From Solirubrobacteraceae bacterium (GTDB taxonomy: Bacteria > Actinomycetota > Thermoleophilia > Solirubrobacterales > Solirubrobacteraceae), in contig JASLDD010000193.1 of the NCBI GenBank assembly GCA_030151725.1, forward strand, positions 1 to 11,419: a stretch of DNA of 11,419 nt, read 5' to 3'. Shown piece after piece: positions 6,554 through 11,419 of the stretch. Numbering within the stretch: the first letter of the stretch is position 1; each line of letters begins with the position of its first letter. The notes beneath the pieces are model-generated. The model was not told the origin of the DNA, did not search any database, and saw only the letters and a program-made list of their open reading frames with translations. The translations under genes were made by a program, and so were the position numbers.

Positions 6554-7195
6554 TTACTTCGGGCGCGAGGAGCGCTCGGCCGACTGCATGCTCGCCTCGG
6601 CCGCCTCTGCCCGCATCCGTAGCCGATGACATTCGATCTGGCTGTCGCGCAGGCGCTCGTGGATCTTGTGGTTGTGCTTCCTCGCGTTGTTCAAGTCGCG
6701 CTCGAGCATCGCGCGTGCGTCTTCGATGAGCCTTACGCGACTGCGGACCCGCGGTTGACTGAGCTCGAATTCGCCGGCGAACTCCTCGAGCGTGACACGA
6801 TAGTCCTCGTCCTCGAGGCCTACCACCACAGGATGGTCGCCCGGATCCTCGCAACTTGACGCCCCCGGCCACCAGACCCGCACAGCGCCCCTCCACACGC
6901 ACAGGCGCGATCCCAGCAACTCGCACAATCCGTGCAGCAGATCCTCGCTGGTGATCAGATATATCCGTACGCCAGACCCGACAACATCGCGGATGTCGCT
7001 CGCGCGCAGCACGGGCTCGTTGGAGTACTCACGAAGCGTAAGCCCGACGATCGGGTAGTCACGTTCGCCGCCTATGTCATCGCACAGACGCTGGAGGTCG
7101 TCCGCCTCTCTGACCACCACATAGTCTGGATCTGACGCTTCGCCACCCTCCAGTGCGTCAGCTCCGTACGTCGCAGTCTCTTCGAACGTACCCAT
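6554..7195 (-). CDS. Uncharacterised protein with C-terminal coiled coil
   Basis: I do not recognise this 213-residue protein with certainty. It is soluble, with no signal peptide or membrane span. The N-terminal third is acidic (E/D-rich, 1-43). A compact alpha/beta-like region follows: a strand PIVGLTL (48-54), a strand/helix pair GVRIYLITSEDLLHGLCELL (75-94), and the motif WRGAVRVWWPG (101-111). This recalls, from memory only, uncharacterised actinobacterial proteins ending a similar domain in a 'GGA-RVY' motif. Residues about 150-205 are highly charged with heptad-like spacing and probably form a coiled coil. Its ATG shares one base with the stop of the upstream helix-turn-helix gene (TGATG at 7193-7197), so the pair is co-translated and probably functions together. 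It ends 3 bp from the convergent NodB-fold gene. Function is unknown. Confidence 0.75.
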   Translation of the reverse strand: MGTFEETATYGADALEGGEASDPDYVVVREADDLQRLCDDIGGERDYPIVGLTLREYSNEPVLRASDIRDVVGSGVRIYLITSEDLLHGLCELLGSRLCVWRGAVRVWWPGASSCEDPGDHPVVVGLEDEDYRVTLEEFAGEFELSQPRVRSRVRLIEDARAMLERDLNNARKHNHKIHERLRDSQIECHRLRMRAEAAEASMQSAERSSRPK

Positions 7196-7683
7196 CAGAC
7201 GAGCCTGTAACGACGAGTCGACGGGTCGCGCTCGAGCAACCCCACCGCTACCAGCGTAGAGACGTACCGGTGGGTGGTACTCGGATTCATGTCAAGCATC
7301 CGCGCTATCTCGGCATTGCCCAGATAGCTGCCGTCGGTGGGGAACGAGGCAAGCATCAACAGGCCGGCGAGCAGCGAGCGCGACAGTCGGCTGTCCTCGA
7401 GCTGGCTCGGCTCGCGAGCGAGCACCTCGCGAACATCCTCGAGGCCCGAAAGCAGCACCGAGATGTTGCCGCCGTCGGCCGCGCCACGCACGACCCGATC
7501 GACCTGCGCCGGCGAGAGCTCGATGACGATCTTCTCGGAGTCAGTCGTACGCCTTGAGTCAGACTCTCCGCCATTGCCCTGCTCGATTCCCGCAGCCGCT
7601 GCGCGACGCGGGGCGGCCGGAACCCTTCGCACGCGTTGTTCAATGTCCGCATCACTGTGCACAGACAGAATGATGCCCAGCAA
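7195..7683 (-). CDS. Short IclR-type winged-helix DNA-binding protein
   Basis: The C-terminal 60 residues (about 103-161) form an IclR-like winged helix: LLMLASFPTDGSYLGNAEIA leads into the turn, MNPSTTHRYVSTLVAVGLL is the recognition helix region, and ERDPSTRRYRL is the wing. The IclR effector-binding domain, normally C-terminal to this, is absent; instead about 100 residues precede it, including a charged low-complexity part (10-48) and a helical part (51-91). The domain order is therefore reversed relative to IclR. The start is uncertain: TTG 7683 gives 162 residues and GTG 7662 gives 155, neither with a clear Shine-Dalgarno. It overlaps the coiled-coil gene by one base and likely senses or partners with that product. 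It may regulate its own promoter, which faces the PadR gene. Confidence 0.75.
   Translation of the reverse strand: MLGIILSVHSDADIEQRVRRVPAAPRRAAAAGIEQGNGGESDSRRTTDSEKIVIELSPAQVDRVVRGAADGGNISVLLSGLEDVREVLAREPSQLEDSRLSRSLLAGLLMLASFPTDGSYLGNAEIARMLDMNPSTTHRYVSTLVAVGLLERDPSTRRYRLV
7655..7664. promoter_or_regulatory. 10-bp perfect palindrome at the 5' end of the winged-helix gene
   Basis: CTGTGCACAG is self-complementary and covers the GTG candidate start at 7662. It partly overlaps the left arm of the 9-bp inverted repeat described at 7660-7736. It could be an operator half or chance. Confidence 0.25.
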
Positions 7684-7736
7684 CAGGACGCTTGATAAGG
7701 CAGACGCTGGAATGTTCTATGTCATGACTGTCTGTG
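7660..7736. repeat. 9-bp perfect inverted repeat spanning the divergent control region
   Basis: CACAGACAG at 7660-7668 and CTGTCTGTG at 7728-7736 are exact reverse complements separated by 59 bp. Read outward toward each gene, both arms show CTGTCTGTG followed a few bases later by GTGA, so similarity extends past the core. One arm sits at the 5' end of the winged-helix gene and the other about 60 bp before the PadR gene, as expected for a regulator binding both flanks of a divergent promoter. Confidence 0.4.
7692..7720 (+). promoter_or_regulatory. Candidate promoter for the PadR-transporter operon
   Basis: TTGATA (7692-7697) matches five of six bases of a sigma-70-type -35 box. It is 17 bp from TTCTAT (7715-7720), a poor -10 box with three matches. 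An 8-bp palindrome GTCATGAC (7721-7728) and a CAGAC/GTCTG pair (7701-7705 and 7730-7734) lie at the expected repressor position. This would leave a leader of about 65 bases. Confidence 0.25.
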
Positions 7737-7794
7737 GAGAAGTGAGAAACGTCGCTTTCTCAGACTTCAAACTGTTACTAGGCTATGCCTTTAT

Positions 7795-8406
7795 ATGGAA
7801 GACAGAGCCATCGCGTCCGAAATCATCAAGAAGGCGCCCGCGCCGATGCAGTCGGCTGTGCATTGGGCCTTGCTGGGGCTTGTGATCGAGCGCCCCAGCT
7901 ATGGGTACGAGCTGGCTCACAGATTCGAACATGCGTACGCGGGAATGCTGCATCTGAGCGGCATCTCGTACGTATATACCGCGCTCGACACGCTGCAGCG
8001 CCGAAAGATGATTGAAGAGATCGCCGGTACCCGGGCAGGGCGTCAGCCCAAGCCACGCTATCGAGCCACAGCGGAGGGAGTTCGCAGCTATCAGGACCGC
8101 CTGACCGAGCAGATCCAAGATGACCTGCGTCGCTCCCGGCTATTCGCCCGCCAGCTTGCAGTGTTCGCGCATGAACCCGAGATGGCTCTCGAGATCATCG
8201 AGCGCTACGGACAGGCATGTCTCCAGGAGGCCTCCGACATAGCCATGCCGAGTCCTGTCGAGGAGGGTCCACCCGATGCGATCTCCGGACTGGCCTCGCG
8301 CCTCGTATCAGAGGAGAGCCGCCTCTCGATGGAAGCTAAGCTGCCGTGGGTGGAGTACGCACGGCGCGAGTTCAAGGCGCTGGCCGCGAACAGGACGCGG
8401 CCCTGA
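7795..8406 (+). CDS. PadR-family transcriptional regulator
   Basis: This 203-residue protein begins with a PadR winged helix at about 22-103: AVHWALLGLVIERPSYGYEL, then the recognition region SGISYVYTALDTLQRRKMIEE (55-75), then the wing with PKPRYRATAEG (86-95). The remaining half (about 105-190) is helical and fits the C-terminal dimerisation domain of longer (subfamily-1) PadR proteins. PadR repressors commonly control adjacent efflux or ABC transporters and release DNA on binding the transported compound. Here the stop TGA (8404-8406) shares one base with the ATG of the next ABC gene, placing the regulator first in the transporter operon and implying autoregulation. ATG 7795 gives the expected short N-terminal arm. 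No Shine-Dalgarno is obvious, so a leaderless or short-leader mRNA starting near 7785 is also possible. The effector is unknown. Confidence 0.85.
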   Translation: MEDRAIASEIIKKAPAPMQSAVHWALLGLVIERPSYGYELAHRFEHAYAGMLHLSGISYVYTALDTLQRRKMIEEIAGTRAGRQPKPRYRATAEGVRSYQDRLTEQIQDDLRRSRLFARQLAVFAHEPEMALEIIERYGQACLQEASDIAMPSPVEEGPPDAISGLASRLVSEESRLSMEAKLPWVEYARREFKALAANRTRP

Positions 8407-9107
8407 TGGCTCTGCTCGAACTGGAGCATGTCGAGAAGGCCTTCGGGTGCGAGCCCTGCAAGCAAATCGCACTCCACGACGTCTCGCTCGAGATCGAGGC
8501 CGGCGAAATGATCGCCGTCTGGGGCATGCGTCGCTCAGGACGCTCAACGCTTCTGCGTGTGATCGCCGGCATCGAGCCGCCGGATGCCGGCGTGGTCCGC
8601 TTTCGTGGGCGTGACCTGAGCAATCGGCACTGCGAGGTGCTGGGTGCAGAGATCGCCTACTGCCGCAAGACCTTCCGCTCGAGCGAAGGCGATGCGATGC
8701 TCGATCACCTCACAGTCGGACAGCTGGCTCGCGGCGTGACTCCCGCGCTTGCCATGACTCGTGCTCGTTCCGCACTCGAGCGGACGGGTGCTGAGGCATT
8801 TGCCGCGCGCAGGCCGAGCGAACTCAATTGCGAGGAGTGCGTTCGCGTGGCTGTCGCACGCGCGCTGGTTCTTCAGCCATGTGTGCTCCTGATCGACGAG
8901 CCGACCGTCGGCGTGGACCTGCTTGCACGCGACGAGGTACTGACGATGCTGCGCTCGCTCGCCGAGGATGGAATGGCGGTCGTCAGCACCACGGGCGAGA
9001 CGACCGGGCTGTCCGGTGCTCGTGCGTTGAGGTTGAGCGAAGGCGAGTTGCACGGAGGTCCACGCCGCAAGCTGGCTCCCGTCGTGCCCCTGCGTCGCTC
9101 GGCGTGA
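8406..9107 (+). CDS. Degenerate ABC ATPase (MacB/LolD-like fold, probable non-hydrolysing subunit)
   Basis: This 233-residue protein aligns throughout with MacB/LolD/FtsE ATPases, but most catalytic motifs are changed. Walker A reads GMRRSGRST (40-48), with Arg46 for the essential Lys. The Q-loop Gln is K88. The signature LSGGE is LNCEE (140-144). The switch His is T196, in STTGE. Walker B LLIDEP (161-166) is intact and D-loop-like GVD (169-171) remains. Seven cysteines include two CXXC pairs, C15/C18 and C142/C145. ATG 8406 is preferred to the longer frame from 8346 because it gives a standard ABC N-terminus and overlaps the PadR stop by one base. The frame is uninterrupted, so this is not a decaying pseudogene. 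It probably pairs with the canonical ATPase 55 bp downstream as an inactive half of a heterodimer, or regulates it. Confidence 0.8.
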   Translation: MALLELEHVEKAFGCEPCKQIALHDVSLEIEAGEMIAVWGMRRSGRSTLLRVIAGIEPPDAGVVRFRGRDLSNRHCEVLGAEIAYCRKTFRSSEGDAMLDHLTVGQLARGVTPALAMTRARSALERTGAEAFAARRPSELNCEECVRVAVARALVLQPCVLLIDEPTVGVDLLARDEVLTMLRSLAEDGMAVVSTTGETTGLSGARALRLSEGELHGGPRRKLAPVVPLRRSA

Positions 9108-9162
9108 TGCCAGCCGCAATTGGTGGCGAGCATAGACTCTCCGCCACGGGGTAGGCGCAGCG

Positions 9163-9894
9163 GTGATCGAGCTCACTGGGGTGGTCAAGCACTACCGTGG
9201 AGCCGGCGAGGAGGTGCGCGCGGTAAGCGGCGTGGATCTGGCGGTCGAGGCAGGCGAAATGGTCGCGCTGCTTGGACCCAGCGGCTCAGGGAAGACCACT
9301 CTGCTGCTGCTGATCGCCGCGCTGCTGCAGCCCGATGAGGGCACCGTTCACTACAACGGCCTGGATCTCTCCACGCTAAACGAGAACGGGGCCTGCGACT
9401 ACCTGCTGCGCGACGTGGGCTTCGTCTATCAGAACTTTCACCTGATGCCGCGGGTGTCCGCGCTCGAGAACGCCTCGATCAAGCTGATGCTCGGAGGTGT
9501 TCCCATGCACGAGGCGCAAGCTCGAGCATCCGAGTGGCTCGAGCGTGTCGGACTGGGAGACCGTCTCACGCGGACGCCCGATGAGCTCTCCGGCGGAGAG
9601 CGCCAGCGAGTAGCGATCGCCCGTGCACTAGCCGGAGAACCAAAGCTGATCCTCGCGGATGAGCCGACCGGCAACCTCGACAGTACGGGCAGCAAGGCAA
9701 TCGTCGAGCTCCTGCGATCGATCGCACACGAGCGTCATGCAGCCGTGGTGCTAGTGACTCATGACATGGAGGCGGGCGCCGGCGCCGACAGGCGCTACAC
9801 GCTGCGCGACGGCAGGCTCGTCGAAACACCCTGGGAAAATGGCGCAGAGGATCCGCTCGCGCTCGATCCACACTCCCCTACGTCAAGGGCGTGA
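9163..9894 (+). CDS. ABC transporter ATP-binding protein, LolD/MacB type, catalytically complete
   Basis: This 243-residue ATPase carries all motifs: A-loop tyrosine Y11, Walker A GPSGSGKTT (38-46), Q-loop Q90 in FVYQNFHLMP, signature LSGGERQR (142-149), Walker B LILADEPTGNLD (162-173, catalytic E167) and switch His H200 in VTHDME. The ADEPTGNLD stretch is typical of the MacB/LolD/FtsE group. It begins at GTG 9163, with a GGGGTAGG stretch upstream as the only Shine-Dalgarno-like sequence. Its last codons overlap the permease start by four bases (GTGA, 9891-9894). It should power the FtsX-type permease by the mechanotransmission mechanism known for MacB and LolCDE. The C-terminal extension (about 222-243), acidic then Pro/Ser-rich, is longer than in typical LolD. 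The substrate may be a peptide, lipid or lipoprotein; it is not evident from sequence. Confidence 0.9.
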   Translation: MIELTGVVKHYRGAGEEVRAVSGVDLAVEAGEMVALLGPSGSGKTTLLLLIAALLQPDEGTVHYNGLDLSTLNENGACDYLLRDVGFVYQNFHLMPRVSALENASIKLMLGGVPMHEAQARASEWLERVGLGDRLTRTPDELSGGERQRVAIARALAGEPKLILADEPTGNLDSTGSKAIVELLRSIAHERHAAVVLVTHDMEAGAGADRRYTLRDGRLVETPWENGAEDPLALDPHSPTSRA

Positions 9895-11419
9895 GTACGC
9901 GAGCGCGTTCTGGGCCGCTCGCGGCGAGAGGCCTGCTGCGCCCATACGCGCTCATATACCTATATCGCCGCCGGTTGCGGGTACACGGCGTGCAGGAGCT
10001 CCTTGCCGGCCTCGGCGTCGCGAGCGGGGTCGCGCTCGTGTTCGCCACGATGATCGCCAACGGCAGCGTCGAGGCATCCGCCACAGAAGTCGTGCATGCG
10101 GTTGCCGGGCCTGCCAGCCTGCAACTGCGCGCTCGCGACTCCGCCGGGCTCGATCAGCGACTGGTGAGACGCGTCAAGCATCTGCCCGGTGTCGCGCAGG
10201 ATGCTCCTGTGCTCGAACAGACAGCCACGATCACCGGCCCCCATGGGCGACGCATGGCGATCAACGTGGCCGGCACCAATCTCAGCTTTGGCCTGCTCAA
10301 CGGGTTGGCGCACACGTTGCCCGAGGCGGTATACACGCCTGGCGGGATCGCGCTCAGCAGGACAGCCGCGAAAGAACTGGACGCAGACACAGCCGGCGGG
10401 AGTCACGTTTCGCTCGAGGTGCGTGGCGTGGTCCATCGCCTGAAAGTCGCCGCCGTCCTCGGCCAGGAAGCGGCCGGCGCGCTCTCGCAAGCGCGCGTGG
10501 CGATCATGCCGCTCGAACGCCTGCAACGGCTTGCCGACCTGCATGGATACCTCACACGCATCCTGATCAAGACCCATCCGGGCTATCGGCAGGCGGTACA
10601 GGCCAAACTCGAGAAGCTAGCCGCAGGGCGTCTGGCGGTGACGCCAGCCGACGCAGACGTCGCGCTACTCGACCAGGCACTCAAGCCAAGCGATCAGGCC
10701 AGTGGGTTCTTTGCCGCAATCAGTGCGCTGCTGGGCTTCCTATTCGCGTTCAACGCGATGCTGCTCACCGTGCCCGAGCGCAGGCAAGCGATTGCCGATC
10801 TGCGCCTGATCGGCACCAAGCGCCTGGCAATCGTCGAGATCGTTGCCTTCCAAGCGCTCTGCCTGGGAGTCGCTGCGTCGCTAGTTGGACTGCTGGCCGG
10901 CTACGCGCTGTCGCTCGGTGTTTTTCACCAGTCTTCGGGGTATCTCGCAGAGGCATTCACGCTCGGTACCAAGACGGTTGTGGGCACCACACCGCTGCTG
11001 CTGTCACTCCTCGGCGGCATTCTCGCAACGTTCCTGGCATCGGCTGTGCCTCTGCTCGACATGCGCCGCAGACGAGCCATGGACGCGGTGTACTTCGAAG
11101 ACGGGTCTCCGGGCAACACCCTCAGCGGCCGCACCAAACTCCGCCTGGGCATCGGTGCGCTCAGCCTCGTAGCACTTGCCAGCGTGCTCTTCGCCCTGCG
11201 TCCGTCGCTGGCTCTGATCGCCAGCGGCGTACTGGCACTCGCCACGGTTCTGGCCGTTCCGATCGTCTTCTCAGCCATCTTGAAAGCGAGTCTCTCATTG
11301 GTACGTCACTACCAGACGCTCACTGTTCTGCAGGTGGCCCTCACCTCCTTGAAGTCCGCAACGCTGCGCTCACTCGCACTCGCAGCGACCGGCGCTGTCG
11401 CTATCTTCGGCGGCATCGC
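9891..11419 (+). CDS. FtsX/MacB-type ABC permease, right end cut by the window
   Basis: An open frame from GTG 9891 runs to the right edge: 509 codons without a stop. After a basic N-terminus (RYRRRLR-like cluster near 24-32) comes a membrane span at about 38-55, then an extracytoplasmic domain of roughly 210 residues, then spans at about 272-292, 318-340 and 365-385. The segment after the second span, with VPERRQAIADLRLIGTKRLA, is the FtsX-family coupling region. A second set of spans begins at about 418-466, and a new repeat-like segment follows at the edge, so the protein is probably a duplicated FtsX permease (8-10 spans, often 750-850 residues in Actinobacteria). Its start overlaps the canonical ATPase stop, so the two are coupled. 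A role in export of peptides or lipids, or extraction of surface molecules, is inferred from the family. Confidence 0.85.
   Translation, partial: MSTRARSGPLAARGLLRPYALIYLYRRRLRVHGVQELLAGLGVASGVALVFATMIANGSVEASATEVVHAVAGPASLQLRARDSAGLDQRLVRRVKHLPGVAQDAPVLEQTATITGPHGRRMAINVAGTNLSFGLLNGLAHTLPEAVYTPGGIALSRTAAKELDADTAGGSHVSLEVRGVVHRLKVAAVLGQEAAGALSQARVAIMPLERLQRLADLHGYLTRILIKTHPGYRQAVQAKLEKLAAGRLAVTPADADVALLDQALKPSDQASGFFAAISALLGFLFAFNAMLLTVPERRQAIADLRLIGTKRLAIVEIVAFQALCLGVAASLVGLLAGYALSLGVFHQSSGYLAEAFTLGTKTVVGTTPLLLSLLGGILATFLASAVPLLDMRRRRAMDAVYFEDGSPGNTLSGRTKLRLGIGALSLVALASVLFALRPSLALIASGVLALATVLAVPIVFSAILKASLSLVRHYQTLTVLQVALTSLKSATLRSLALAATGAVAIFGGI

Noticed and set aside
7556..7566. 11-bp palindrome GAGTC-A-GACTC resembling the half-sites of the putative metal-regulator operator
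   Set aside because: It lies well inside the winged-helix coding region, far from any promoter, and its spacing differs from the dyad at 5463-5479; probably chance.
7684..7794. Possible small RNA or riboswitch in the leader of the PadR operon
   Set aside because: The region is short and explained by promoter and operator dyads; no conserved aptamer-like structure or terminator/antiterminator pair is visible.
8406..9107. Idea that the first ABC ATPase is a decaying pseudogene
   Set aside because: The frame is full length with no stop or shift, Walker B is intact, it overlaps the upstream stop by one base, and codon use resembles its neighbours. Targeted loss of specific motifs fits a retained inactive subunit better, although very recent decay cannot be fully excluded.
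9960..10577. 205-codon minus-strand frame inside the FtsX permease
   Set aside because: The plus frame is open for over 500 codons with FtsX features and overlaps the ATPase stop; the antisense frame shows no motif.

Overview
The window is high-GC, gene-dense bacterial DNA with short intergenic gaps, many GTG/TTG starts and strong G/C third positions. The mix of genes (an iron ABC importer, two membrane-anchored NodB-type deacetylase-like proteins, a Fur-family regulator beside a metal-binding lipoprotein, a short IclR-type helix-turn-helix protein, and a PadR-linked FtsX/MacB-type transporter) suggests a chromosomal segment of an actinobacterium. The class Thermoleophilia (Solirubrobacterales-like) is my best guess, made from general resemblance only. 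I see no insertion sequence, phage gene, CRISPR array, tRNA or rRNA.

Layout. (1) 1-2779, plus strand: the last 43 codons of a solute-binding protein, then a two-domain permease and an ATPase, forming a ferric-iron-type (FbpABC) importer operon. A weak terminator-like hairpin follows at 2849-2866. (2) 3020-4015, plus: a membrane-anchored polysaccharide deacetylase with a complete catalytic set, preceded by a perfect 14-bp palindrome. (3) 4027-5479, minus: a TroA/ZnuA-like metal-binding lipoprotein followed 25 bp downstream by a Fur/Zur-family repressor, with an imperfect palindrome at the 5' end that could be the repressor's operator. (4) 5573-6550, plus: a second anchored NodB-fold protein whose metal-binding residues are replaced, so probably a pseudoenzyme. 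(5) 6554-7683, minus: a two-gene unit with overlapping stop and start, encoding a short IclR-type winged-helix protein and an unrecognised protein with a C-terminal coiled coil. (6) 7795 to the right edge, plus: a PadR regulator, an ABC ATPase with every catalytic motif except Walker B degraded and two CXXC motifs, a canonical LolD/MacB-type ATPase, and an FtsX-type permease cut by the window end.

How they work together. Region 1 would import iron and region 3 would bind and sense a divalent metal, with no permease or ATPase of its own here. The two NodB-fold proteins probably act outside the membrane on cell-wall or surface polysaccharide. The most unusual unit is region 6: a PadR-controlled MacB/Lol-like transporter that appears to pair a catalytically dead, cysteine-rich ATPase with an intact one. 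MacB, LolCDE and FtsEX are normally driven by ATPase homodimers. The divergent control region between units 5 and 6 carries a perfect 9-bp inverted repeat, one arm near each gene, which may be a shared operator.
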